Below, piece by piece: positions 54,875 to 63,247 of a DNA stretch of 64,000 bases. Position 1 is the first letter of the stretch; each line of letters begins with the position of its first letter. The notes under the pieces were generated by a model, which was not told the origin of the DNA, made no database searches, and saw only the letters and a list, made by a program, of their open reading frames with translations. The stretch covers positions 62,001-126,000 of the forward strand of contig JBCDLX010000011.1 of NCBI GenBank assembly GCA_038744785.1, given 5' to 3'. The translations under genes and the position numbers were made by a program. This stretch comes from Ovoidimarina sp038744785 (lineage in GTDB: Bacteria > Pseudomonadota > Alphaproteobacteria > Rhodobacterales > Rhodobacteraceae).

Positions 54875-55726
54875 GTGACGAACTTGCAAATGCCAGCGGA
54901 GCGGGATTTTGGTTGGACCCTCAAGCCCGTTTCCTCATCGCACTTCAATATCCATCAAAAGAGCAACGGCCAGTTCTGTGTCGTGCTGAACCATGCCCTA
55001 CTGCGTGGTGTTTCAGCCGAGATGATCGCGTGGTGGTTCCAAAACTTCCCGCGCCTGAAGGTTCGGCTAAGAAATGTTCCTGGCTACGAAGGAAAGCATG
55101 TTCCGGGGTATTGGCTGTGGCATCCAATAGACCATCACAGTGCAGAATTGTCAGGGGCTCTCGGCCCGGGTGGTGTGGCCAAAACAGGGTGTAGCATCCA
55201 CATTCGCGAAGCCATGCAATACGACCGTTATGGATGGAGATACCCGGTCGATAGCAAACTTAAGGTGTTCTACGTCGGTCCCGATGGCTGGGCCATGGGC
55301 AAAGCGCTGCCGCTAATCGGTCCGGTCATGATGCTGCGTATCAACTTCAAAGACATCTTCGAGGATGGCCGGCAAGTCGGGGTACACTACCAGTACGAAA
55401 TCGTGATCGGTGCAACTGGCAGCAACCCGGTAGCCCGCTTCATCAACAACCGGATCACTGGAGAGTTCGGCCCGGAGTTCTTCGCGGCTTGGCACCGTCA
55501 CAACGTGATTGAGGTCGGCACATTCGAGAACTTTCTTCCGGCACTTTTTGCTCAGAGGGATAATCTCACGTCCCTTGAATATGCGCGCGAAATGAATCCT
55601 GTTCTGCCGAACCAAGACCCGCAATTGGGCTACGACAGGTCGCTCTTTGAAAGCCGTTTGCTAGGCTACGAGAACAGCGAAACCCCGTATAAGTTCCAGC
55701 AGTACCAAAGCTCATCGTTTTTGTGA
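54875..55726 (+). CDS. Phloretin/DAPG hydrolase-like enzyme (PhlG family)
   Basis: 283-residue protein of the DAPG-hydrolase family, zinc enzymes that cleave carbon-carbon bonds of acylphloroglucinols (PhlG, phloretin hydrolase). Likely zinc ligands are in WLWHPIDHH (near residue 85) and WHRHNVIEVG (near residue 210), the latter keeping the His-xxx-Glu spacing of PhlG. GTG at 54875 follows GGAGAG by 9 bases; TTG 54839 and ATG 54890 are alternatives. The true substrate in this organism is unknown; plant polyphenols or another 1,3-diketone compound are options. Confidence 0.78.
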   Translation: MTNLQMPAERDFGWTLKPVSSSHFNIHQKSNGQFCVVLNHALLRGVSAEMIAWWFQNFPRLKVRLRNVPGYEGKHVPGYWLWHPIDHHSAELSGALGPGGVAKTGCSIHIREAMQYDRYGWRYPVDSKLKVFYVGPDGWAMGKALPLIGPVMMLRINFKDIFEDGRQVGVHYQYEIVIGATGSNPVARFINNRITGEFGPEFFAAWHRHNVIEVGTFENFLPALFAQRDNLTSLEYAREMNPVLPNQDPQLGYDRSLFESRLLGYENSETPYKFQQYQSSSFL

Positions 55727-55894
55727 GCTTTCACATACTCTTTCCGGGAAGGACTTAGACCTATCAGCGATTGAGAATCCAACCAAATCCGTCGGATGTC
55801 CGCTCAATAAGCAATTCGGCCATGAACCCAGGGACAGTGAACGGATCAAACCAACATTCGGGGGTTGGACAAGCCATCACTCCCACGCGACAAG
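55727..55894. other. Short gap after the PhlG-like gene
   Basis: No recognisable feature. A minus-strand frame ending at 55764 has a plausible-looking tail (TVPGFMAELLIERTSDGFGW) but no family match; it may be debris. Confidence 0.3.
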
Positions 55895-56434
55895 TCAGCT
55901 TGATGCTGCTGCCTGCGCAGCCAGAAAGCGCACGAAGGCGATGCAGACCGTGTCTGAGAGACTGAAAGCGAGATTGGCGACAAAGCCGAGGATCAGGATT
56001 TGAAGCGATACCGGCAAGGTGGCCTCTACAGCCGTGAATTGAGGAACGAAGCCGAAGAAGAGCATCGCGGAAATTTGGGTTCATGACTTCGAGGGTGAGG
56101 CTGTCGCGAATAGTTTGTCGTTAAGGTTGCGCGTTGGATGATTGGATTGTTGGAACATCGATATTTGGCGTTTCCACAGTCGGATACCTATCCAAGTGTG
56201 GTAGTATCCCCCAATGACCTTGGGAACGATCGGCAGGATTGGCGCGGTTTTCAAGAGAACAGTAATTCCGATGGCCGCTGCAAAGATATGCAGATAGGAC
56301 GCGAGGTGAAATGCGGCGGAGCTGAGCTAGCCCGCTCTCGCTCCATGAGCCATTGTTTGGACAGCCATATAGAGCATTTCTAGACCGGGGGTGAACGTGA
56401 TTATCGCCGTCGCCGCCAGGAACGGAATCAGCAG
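55895..56434 (-). pseudogene. Broken LysE/RhtB-family amino acid exporter
   Basis: Reading the minus strand gives LLIPFLAATAIITFTPGLEM then LYMAVQTMAHGARAG, an intact LysE N-terminus, followed by an in-frame TAG (near 56326). The frame continues LSSAAFHLASYLHIF and TVLLKTAPILPIVPKVIGG, then WIGIRLWKRQ. After that the reading frame is lost; RDSLTLEVMNP appears in a second frame and MLFFGFVPQFTAVEATLPVS with LQILILGFVANLAFSLSD in a third, ending at TGA 55895-55897. At least one stop and two frameshifts, and no clear start codon. Confidence 0.75.
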
Positions 56435-56641
56435 TTCTGAAGGTGGACCAAAGTTCTCCCGACAGGTTCGCCCTTGGCATCAGCAGCACAGACCAATTTC
56501 ACGAGGGCGTCATTTCGCCACCCGTGCGAACCAAGACTAGACATTCGCCTTATTGCGGTAACTCAGGAAGTCTGGGTTCATAGCCGCCGTTCGACCCCCT
56601 CGATCCGAACGTCCAATTTCCAGCCAACCCTGCCTTCCCCA
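56435..56641. other. Gap between LysE pseudogene and ABC permease
   Basis: About 200 bases with no gene, RNA or repeat that I can recognise. It lies after the stop of the permease gene and before the damaged 5' end of the exporter pseudogene. Confidence 0.3.
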
Positions 56642-57397
56642 TCACCCCCGCTCATCCGATCCCATACGTTGTTCCAGCCATCTTACGCCCGCGCTGATGA
56701 TCAACACCAGGACAAGGTACTCGAGGATCAGAAGCGTGTAGATTTCAAGCGGGCGGTACTCGGTCACCACAAGCTCGTTGGCGCGGCGGGTCAACTCTTG
56801 CATCCCGATCACCGACGCAAAGGCCGACATCTTCACGATGTAAATGAACTGGTTCGCAAGTGGTGGAAGAATGCGTCGGATCGCCTGCGGCAGGATCACG
56901 TAACGCATGGTTTGGACATAGTTCAGGCCTATCGTCTGCGCTGCCTCGGTCTGGCCCCGCGCGATGGATTGGATGCCGGCCCTGTAGATTTCGGCTGTGA
57001 ACGCACTGTCAGACAGCGCAAGTGTTATAATCGCACCCCAGAAGGGATCGATCGGGATGTTCAGCCCCATCGATTTGAATACGATGGGCAGCCCGTAGAA
57101 CACCCAGAAGAGCATGGGGAGCAAAGGGATTGATCGGATGAACTCCACGTAAAACCGATTGATCAGCCTGATCCCCCGGCGCTCGGACAGGGCAGGCAGT
57201 GCCACCAGCAGACCCAGAATAATCGAGATCGCTGCTGCGATGACTGAAATCAGGATGGTCTGCCAAATCCCGCCAATCAGGAACCGGATGTTCGTCATAC
57301 CCTGGGGCGTTGTCGGGTCGATGACATACCAGCCCCAGGTGCTGGAAGATGCGCAACCCGCAAGCATGATCAGCAGAAGAAGGGGGAGCCAGCGCAT
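56642..57397 (-). CDS. Polar amino-acid ABC transporter permease with N-terminal lipobox-like motif
   Basis: 251-residue permease of the His/Glu/Gln-type importer. Family blocks: GGIWQTILISVIAAAIS (about 42-58), FYVEFIRSIPLLPMLFW (about 82-98) and the EAA loop EAAQTIGLNYVQTMRYVILPQAIRR (about 151-175). The N-terminus reads MRWLPLLLLIMLAGCASSS, a near-perfect lipobox (LAGC) before the WGWYVIDP segment, uncommon for a permease. One permease gene only, so the channel is probably a homodimer. Its start overlaps the ATPase stop by one base. Confidence 0.9.
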   Translation of the reverse strand: MRWLPLLLLIMLAGCASSSTWGWYVIDPTTPQGMTNIRFLIGGIWQTILISVIAAAISIILGLLVALPALSERRGIRLINRFYVEFIRSIPLLPMLFWVFYGLPIVFKSMGLNIPIDPFWGAIITLALSDSAFTAEIYRAGIQSIARGQTEAAQTIGLNYVQTMRYVILPQAIRRILPPLANQFIYIVKMSAFASVIGMQELTRRANELVVTEYRPLEIYTLLILEYLVLVLIISAGVRWLEQRMGSDERG

Positions 57398-58137
57398 CAG
57401 TGCTGCAATATCTTACCAAGGAACTCGCGGCAGCGCTCGGATTTCGGCGCCGCGAAGAAATCGGATGGAGGTCCGGTTTCGACAATCTCGCCTGCATCCA
57501 TGAACACCATCTGATCCGCAACCTTTCGGGCAAATCCCATTTCGTGGGTGACCACGATCATTGTCATGCCTTCCTCGGCCAGTTCGACCATCACATCCAG
57601 GACCTCCGAGATCATTTCGGGGTCCAGCGCCGATGTTGGTTCGTCAAACAACAGCACTTTGGGTTCCATGCAAAGCGACCGTGCAATCGCGACTCGCTGT
57701 TGCTGGCCACCGGACAGTTGGCCCGGGCGCTTCTCGGCCTGCTCAGGAATCCGAACCCGTGCCAGATATTTGCGCGCCCGGTCTTCAGCGTCGGCACGCG
57801 ACAATCCCCGTGCCTTCATGGGCCCGAGCGTCAGGTTTTGGAGGACCGTCAGATGCGGGAATAGATTGAACTGCTGAAACACCATTCCAACCTCGGACCG
57901 GATCGCATCGACGGAACCGCGGGCATCCGTCAGTTCCGCTCCGTCGACGCGAATCGTCCCTTTCTGGTGATGTTCCAAGCGGTTAATGCACCTGACGACG
58001 GTCGATTTTCCCGACCCCGAAGGCCCGCAGATCACCACGCGTTCGCCTTCCCGAACGGTCAGATCGATGTCCTTGAGAACATGGAAATCGCCGAACCATT
58101 TGTTCACACCGATCATTTCGATGGCCGCGTTCGGCAT
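57397..58137 (-). CDS. Polar amino-acid ABC transporter ATP-binding protein (GlnQ type)
   Basis: 246-residue ATPase. Walker A GPSGSGKST (about 38-46), Q-loop GMVFQQFNLFPHLTVLQN (about 84-101), signature LSGGQQQRVAIAR (about 146) and Walker B VLLFDEPTSALDPEM (about 166). ATG at 58137 has AGGGAAAG upstream; ATG at 58155 has no such site. It is divergent from the binding-protein gene with a 122-base shared promoter region. Confidence 0.95.
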   Translation of the reverse strand: MPNAAIEMIGVNKWFGDFHVLKDIDLTVREGERVVICGPSGSGKSTVVRCINRLEHHQKGTIRVDGAELTDARGSVDAIRSEVGMVFQQFNLFPHLTVLQNLTLGPMKARGLSRADAEDRARKYLARVRIPEQAEKRPGQLSGGQQQRVAIARSLCMEPKVLLFDEPTSALDPEMISEVLDVMVELAEEGMTMIVVTHEMGFARKVADQMVFMDAGEIVETGPPSDFFAAPKSERCREFLGKILQH

Positions 58138-58259
58138 GTGGCTTTCCCTGAGCATTCTCTGAGAGGAGTGACGATTTTACTTGAGGTTAGCGGTCGGGTT
58201 CCCCCAAGTTCAAGCGGTAAGGTCGTCGAAGTGCGGCCCAATAACTCAGGGAGACCCCG

Positions 58260-59024
58260 ATGATGAAATTAATTGCAGCGCTTGTTGCGCTGACAGTCTC
58301 GTTTTCTGGCGCAGCGACAGCTCAATCAGCGCTGAACGAGATCCTTGATACCGGTGTGCTGAAGGTCGGTACGACCGGCGACTGGAACCCGATGACAGTC
58401 CGGGACCCGGCCACAAACAGTTACAAAGGCTTCGACATCGACGTGATGACTGAACTCGCCACCGATCTTGGGGTCGAGGTCGAGTTCGTTCCGACCGACT
58501 GGAAGACGCTCGTCAACGGGGTCGTAGCGGGAAAGTACCATATGACTGGGTCAGCCTCGATCTCGCCTCCGCGCATGAAGGTTGCGGGATTTTCGGAAAG
58601 CTATATCGCGGTCGAGATCTTCCCGTTCACGCACACGGACAAGGCAGATCAGTTTGATGGCTATGCGTCGATCAACACGCCCGAAGTGACCGTCGCGACG
58701 ACGCTTGGCACAACCTTCGAGGGTCTCGCCCGCGAGTGGTTTCCGAACGCAGAGATCAAGGTCGTCGAGGCACCGGCACGGGGCTTTCAAGAGGTGATCG
58801 CAGGGCGCGCCGACGTGTTCATTACGTCGAACATCGAAGGGTCGACGCTCGTGGAAAAGTTTCCGGTGGTGCAGGTGAAGAACACCGAACCCAGGGCGCC
58901 ATCGCCGATTGCGATGCTTCTTCCCCAAGACGACCAAGTTTGGATCAACTACGTCAACAACTGGGTGAAGGTGAAACAGGCCAAGGGCTTCTTTGATGCG
59001 ACCCGGGCGAAGTGGGGCCTCTGA
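58260..59024 (+). CDS. Polar amino-acid-type ABC substrate-binding protein
   Basis: 254-residue family 3 solute-binding protein with signal peptide MMKLIAALVALTVSFSGAATAQ. Mature blocks: GVLKVGTTGDWNPMT (about 33-47), KGFDIDVMTELATDLGVEVEFV (about 58-79), and MTGSASISPPRMKVAGFSESY (about 97). Two adjacent ATGs (58260 and 58263) follow GGGAG. It should serve the divergently encoded permease and ATPase. The downstream creatininase and amidase genes hint at an amide or guanidino-type ligand. Confidence 0.92.
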   Translation: MMKLIAALVALTVSFSGAATAQSALNEILDTGVLKVGTTGDWNPMTVRDPATNSYKGFDIDVMTELATDLGVEVEFVPTDWKTLVNGVVAGKYHMTGSASISPPRMKVAGFSESYIAVEIFPFTHTDKADQFDGYASINTPEVTVATTLGTTFEGLAREWFPNAEIKVVEAPARGFQEVIAGRADVFITSNIEGSTLVEKFPVVQVKNTEPRAPSPIAMLLPQDDQVWINYVNNWVKVKQAKGFFDATRAKWGL

Positions 59025-59084
59025 CGTTCCAAGCACGATAAGCGCGGCGGCGGCGCAAAATGGTCGCCGCTGCACGAGGGTCAA

Positions 59085-59837
59085 ATGAAGTTGGCGCATT
59101 CAACGTGGCCCGAGGTCGAAGACTATCTGGCCGTGTCTGACGGGATCATCTTGCCCGTCGGCTCTACCGAACAGCATGGGCCAATGGGTTTGGTCGGGAC
59201 CGACGCGATCTGTGCGTCGGTGATCGCCGAAGCCGCAGGTGAGATTTCCGGCGCAATGGTGGCACCCACAGTGTGCTACACGCCCGCTCCGTTCAATATG
59301 TGTTTCCCGGGAACAGTCTCCATTTCCGAAGAGACGTTTGTGGCAATGCTATCTGACATCATTGCCGCGCTTTCGGCCCAAGGGTTCAAAACAATCTACG
59401 TTCTTAATGCACATGGCGCGAACCTTGCACCTCTGCGATCAATCGGCAGATCTCTGAATTCAGTTCGCATGCCCATCCGTAGCTGGTGGCAGTTCGACCC
59501 GGTGATGCGATTACGTAAAGAGCTATATGGCGATTGGGAAGGTTTGCATGCCACGCCATCCGAGGTCGCGATCACACAGGCCCGGGTCCGCCGCGTCGCG
59601 CCTGGTCCTGCCGTAGAACCGCCGCGCCGCCTGTCCCCAGAAGAGATTGCCGAGCGAGCGGGCGACAACCACGGCTCGCCCGAGCGACACCGGCGGGAGT
59701 TTCCAGATGGCCGTGTTGGCAGCCATTCTGCAATGGCGACGCCAGAGGAAGGTGCGCGGCTTCTTGCGGTTGCGGCGGAAGAAGTAGCGAAGGACTATGA
59801 TCTTTGTCTGCGGGCGCCGCGCTCAACTCGGCCCTAG
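59085..59837 (+). CDS. Creatininase family amidohydrolase
   Basis: 250-residue protein of the creatininase/FAPy-deformylase family. Metal ligands are in ILPVGSTEQHGPMGLVGTDA (about 22-41; Glu, His and Asp) and VLNAHGANLAPL (about 105-116, His), with Glu in the GLHATPSEVAI region (about 153). The middle segment has a Pro-rich loop. Members hydrolyse cyclic amides or imides. Sixty bases after the binding-protein gene and same strand. Confidence 0.9.
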   Translation: MKLAHSTWPEVEDYLAVSDGIILPVGSTEQHGPMGLVGTDAICASVIAEAAGEISGAMVAPTVCYTPAPFNMCFPGTVSISEETFVAMLSDIIAALSAQGFKTIYVLNAHGANLAPLRSIGRSLNSVRMPIRSWWQFDPVMRLRKELYGDWEGLHATPSEVAITQARVRRVAPGPAVEPPRRLSPEEIAERAGDNHGSPERHRREFPDGRVGSHSAMATPEEGARLLAVAAEEVAKDYDLCLRAPRSTRP

Positions 59838-59920
59838 CCGCGGGGATGGTGGGCTTATACCATCGCTGTCTGCCGCGATTGGTTAAGTCCGCCAGCCGGG
59901 GGTGAACCGAAGAGGGCACA

Positions 59921-61237
59921 ATGGCAACAGAGGAGCGTTTGCCTGAAACAAGCGCGGCGGTTCTGCGGTCCCGCCTTGCGACTGGCGTCCTGTCGGCTGT
60001 GGACCTTGCCAAGGCCTGTCTCGCCCGGATCGACGCACGGGAAGATGAGGTTCGGGCCTGGGCCTGGTATGATAGACAGTGCGCGTTGTACGACGCCGAA
60101 CGCCTGGACGACTTACGTCTGTCAGGCGTGCCGTTGGGCCCGTTGCATGGTCTACCGGTTGGGGTGAAGGATATTATCGACACCCGCGGTATACCGACTG
60201 AAAATGGATGCTCCTTAGATTCTGATCGGATACCGGGCGACGACGCCGAGATCGTCTCGCGTCTTAAGGCGGCCGGGGCGCTGATCATTGGAAAGACCGT
60301 CACGACAGAGCTAGCGTTCCTGCACCCGGGCAAAACGCGAAATCCCTGCAATCTGGCGCACACGCCGGGCGGATCGTCATCGGGTTCGGCCGCTGCGGTC
60401 GCGGATGGGATGGTGCCGTTGGCTGTCGGGACGCAGACGGGTGGGTCGGTGGTTCGTCCGGCTTCATTCTGTGGCGTTGTAGGCTTCAAGCCAAGCTTTG
60501 GCGCGATTCCCCAGCGCGGCGTTCTGATACAGTCCCCAAGCCTTGATACAATCGGGGTGTTTGCCCGAGATCCGGTTGGTGCAGCGCTCTTGGCGGACGT
60601 CCTGATGGGGACCGGTTCGATCAAGACACCACTTGCCGAGCTTGTTCGTCCGCCATCATTCGCGGTGGTATATCCGCCAGGCTGGGATTTGGCCGACCCC
60701 GATCTTGCCCGGGCCTTCGACGCGTTTTGCGATGGTCTTGGCGATCAGGCGCAGCGGGCGCCTCTGCCCGCAGTCTTTAGCGACGCTGCCGCGCAGCGCG
60801 CGCGGATAAACGCGGCCGATATGGCGTATCACTATGCCCGCTACATGGACGCAGGCGGCAGCCATCTTGGCCCCGAGACGCGTGCGGCAATCACGCAGGG
60901 ACGCGCGCTTTCGGCGCCCGACTACCTCGCCGCACGCGCATATCAAGCCGCCCTGCCTTCGGCGCTGGTCCCCCTTTTCGCGGACTGCGATGCTCTTCTT
61001 TGCCCGGCGGCGCCGGGCCCGGCCCCAAAGGGTTTGGAGTCGACCGGGGATTCGATCTTCAACGGTCTTTGGACAATGGCGGGAACGCCCGCAGTGACGC
61101 TCCCCCTACTGGCGTCCCCGAGCGGTCTTCCAATGGGCGTCCAACTGATTGCGGCGCCGGGCGCAGATCAACGCTTGATGCAGGTGGCTGACTGGCTTTG
61201 GAAAGCATCCGGGCGCGACGGCGGCGTTCCTTCCTAA
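59921..61237 (+). CDS. Amidase signature enzyme
   Basis: 438-residue amidase with the Ser-cisSer-Lys triad: catalytic Lys in GLPVGVKDIIDT (about 82-93), cis-Ser in PGGSSSGSAAAVADG (about 148-162) and the nucleophile Ser in QTGGSVVRPASFCGV (about 172-186). It fits the AtzE/GatA-like group. ATG 59921 is preceded by GAAGAGGG. It probably opens the acyclic amide made by the neighbouring creatininase-family enzyme or another imported amide. Confidence 0.93.
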   Translation: MATEERLPETSAAVLRSRLATGVLSAVDLAKACLARIDAREDEVRAWAWYDRQCALYDAERLDDLRLSGVPLGPLHGLPVGVKDIIDTRGIPTENGCSLDSDRIPGDDAEIVSRLKAAGALIIGKTVTTELAFLHPGKTRNPCNLAHTPGGSSSGSAAAVADGMVPLAVGTQTGGSVVRPASFCGVVGFKPSFGAIPQRGVLIQSPSLDTIGVFARDPVGAALLADVLMGTGSIKTPLAELVRPPSFAVVYPPGWDLADPDLARAFDAFCDGLGDQAQRAPLPAVFSDAAAQRARINAADMAYHYARYMDAGGSHLGPETRAAITQGRALSAPDYLAARAYQAALPSALVPLFADCDALLCPAAPGPAPKGLESTGDSIFNGLWTMAGTPAVTLPLLASPSGLPMGVQLIAAPGADQRLMQVADWLWKASGRDGGVPS

Positions 61238-61663
61238 AGGCCGCCGATTGTAAGGCGGATCAAGTCCGCTCCTTGGAATTGCCTGGGCCAGCCAACGGGC
61301 GCATTCGGTCGTGTACGTGTCCGGCCACGGGAAGCGGTCGGTGCCCGCGCCCGTCCCCGCGTCCTGGAAGGCAATCGTTTCATGGGCATAGCCATTTCCA
61401 AGCGCCGGAAGTTCAAAAGACGTCTCGCGGTCATCCTTTTGCAAGACCACGGTTTGAGTAAGATGAAAGTCCTCTGGAACTTTGACCGAATCGTGATCGC
61501 CAGATACCCGAACCGCGACTGGTAATTCAGCGCGAAAGCCGAACGTCAGCTGCAAGATTGCGCCGTTTTCGATTAGAATCCGCACTCCAATAGATTTGTC
61601 CACGCCGGTCGGGCCGATCACGCATTCGGACCGGGCCGGGGCGACGGGACCGGCGAGCAACAT
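61106..61663 (-). CDS. Uncertain hypothetical frame overlapping the amidase end
   Basis: A 185-residue minus-strand frame. The first two thirds read as a plausible exported protein (MLLAGPVAPARSE signal-like start, ECVIGPTGVDKSIGVRILIE, then FELPALGNGYAHETIAF). The last 44 codons run antisense into the amidase gene and look like a shadow, so either the gene is truncated or its true end is lost. No family match. TTG at 61675 is an alternative start. Confidence 0.3.
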   Translation of the reverse strand: MLLAGPVAPARSECVIGPTGVDKSIGVRILIENGAILQLTFGFRAELPVAVRVSGDHDSVKVPEDFHLTQTVVLQKDDRETSFELPALGNGYAHETIAFQDAGTGAGTDRFPWPDTYTTECARWLAQAIPRSGLDPPYNRRPLGRNAAVAPGCFPKPVSHLHQALICARRRNQLDAHWKTARGRQ

Positions 61664-61675
61664 CGCAACCGACAA

Positions 61676-61984
61676 AGGCTAATTCCCAAGATCTTGGCGG
61701 GCCCCGCACCGAAGTCCACGATCAATCAGCTTTGGGTGTTCTGTCCGATCATGAAACGGTACGAAGCGCACTCAGGTAACGTCGCGTTTCGATTTCGCGG
61801 CTTTGGACAAAATCGACGGTCTTGCAGATTACAGGAAGGAAGGCGATCGACAACGCTTCGACCAATACGCGCCTGATTGTTCCTCAGCGGCAAAGCATAG
61901 CAATCTATAGGCCGGGGCCAGCATCATGGGCTTTTCGCATAACACGTGCTTGCTTGCCGCCAGCGTTGATAGAACACTGTCCTT
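61676..61984. other. Intergenic stretch with no recognisable feature
   Basis: About 310 bases of low coding signal with scattered short frames. Together with its flanks it looks like decayed gene material. Confidence 0.35.
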
Positions 61985-62110
61985 CTAGCAGGCATTTGGC
62001 GTGTCGTTGTAGACGATATAGACGGCCGGATCGGGACACAGCGCAGCGTAGCTGTCGTAGGCAAACTTATAGCGCCAGCGTTTGGCGACCTGCTGGGCAT
62101 TTTGGTCCGA
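61985..62110 (-). pseudogene. C-terminal remnant of an unidentified protein
   Basis: On the minus strand a frame reads SDQNAQQVAKRWRYKFAYDS then YAALCPDPAVYIVYNDTPNAC and stops at TAG (61985-61987). The composition is convincingly protein-like, yet the frame is closed by TAG about 10 bases upstream of the fragment and has no start. I cannot name the family. It is likely the tail of a gene whose front is lost. Confidence 0.4.
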
Positions 62111-62212
62111 AGGCGATCCAACCGCCTACCGTTTTGCGCCTGGGATCCAAAAGGCGTCTCGGCCGTCGGGCTGGCAGTGTTACTGGTTCCCAGAATGCCC
62201 TATTCATCCGGG

Positions 62213-63244
62213 TCACGTGTTTGGCATCGCGTTCAGCTGGCGTTGTGCGGCGACCAGACCGCCCACGTTCGTCGGATCCGCAGACTTCAACTGCCGGTCT
62301 GGTCTGCCGTCGAGGATCGCCATGATGTCGTGAAGGACCATCTCTCCGATCAGATGGCGCCCACCGGGAACTGCAGCTGCGCGGTGCGGAGAGAGGATCA
62401 CGTTGCGCATTTGGCGAAGCGGGTCAGTTTGGCTAAGCGGCTCATCGGGGAAGACGTCTGTCGCAACCTGTACCCGGCCCGCCTGGGCTGCTTCGATCAA
62501 GGCCGGGAAATCCGCACACCAGGCCCGGCTGATAAGCACGACCAAGGCACCCTGTTGAAGTCCTTCAATCAGTTCCCGGCTTAGAAGTCCCCGGGTTTCG
62601 TCCGATGGAACCGCGGCGACAACGACCGCGCGGCAGGTGCTTACCAGAGTTTCGAGGTCGGTAAGCTCGACCCCTTCCCCCACGTCCGTCAGGAACGGAT
62701 CATAAGCAAGAACCCTAGGGGCGAACGGTGCGAGAAGCCGGTGGGTTTCCCGGGAAATCTGACCATATCCGACAAAGCCTATGGTCTGGCCATAGAGTGT
62801 AAAATCTTTCTCTTCCCGGTCATCGAGCCACCGTTCCGTGCCAGTTCGGAAGGCTTCGTGTTCGTCCACAAGACCGCGCGCGCCCGAAAGCAACATCGCC
62901 AGCGTCATTTCCGCGACGGAATTTCGAAATCCGGGGGAACAGGACAGCACTTCGACCCCTTGCTGGAAGCATGCGTCGTAGGCGAGCCCGTCACGGAACG
63001 CTCCCGCGACTTCTATTGTCGCTCTTAGGTTTGGCGCGTGCGCCACATCGGCCGGTGAAAGGACGGGACGTGCAGCGACGTAGAACGTCGCGTGGGGCAA
63101 CAGTTCCACAACTGTTTCACGTTCCATGGGATGATCATGGCCCCCGTGAAGGTCGCATATCCCGGACAATACATCGAATGTCTCGTCTCGAAAGATCTCG
63201 TCCCGTTTCCGGAAGTGATTGTCCAGGATGAGAATTGGTTTCAT
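62213..63244 (-). CDS. D-isomer-specific 2-hydroxyacid dehydrogenase
   Basis: 343-residue NAD-dependent dehydrogenase. Nucleotide-binding loop IGFVGYGQISRETH (about 153-166), with Ser in place of the third Gly of GxGxxG. Catalytic residues follow the family: Arg in VLISRAWCADF (about 235), Glu in TDVFPDEPLS (about 265) and His in ILSPHRAAA (about 285). It begins three bases after the ABC ATPase gene ends and is likely in one operon with it. Possible substrates are glycerate- or sugar-acid-like compounds. Confidence 0.92.
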   Translation of the reverse strand: MKPILILDNHFRKRDEIFRDETFDVLSGICDLHGGHDHPMERETVVELLPHATFYVAARPVLSPADVAHAPNLRATIEVAGAFRDGLAYDACFQQGVEVLSCSPGFRNSVAEMTLAMLLSGARGLVDEHEAFRTGTERWLDDREEKDFTLYGQTIGFVGYGQISRETHRLLAPFAPRVLAYDPFLTDVGEGVELTDLETLVSTCRAVVVAAVPSDETRGLLSRELIEGLQQGALVVLISRAWCADFPALIEAAQAGRVQVATDVFPDEPLSQTDPLRQMRNVILSPHRAAAVPGGRHLIGEMVLHDIMAILDGRPDRQLKSADPTNVGGLVAAQRQLNAMPNT

Positions 63245-63247
63245 CGA

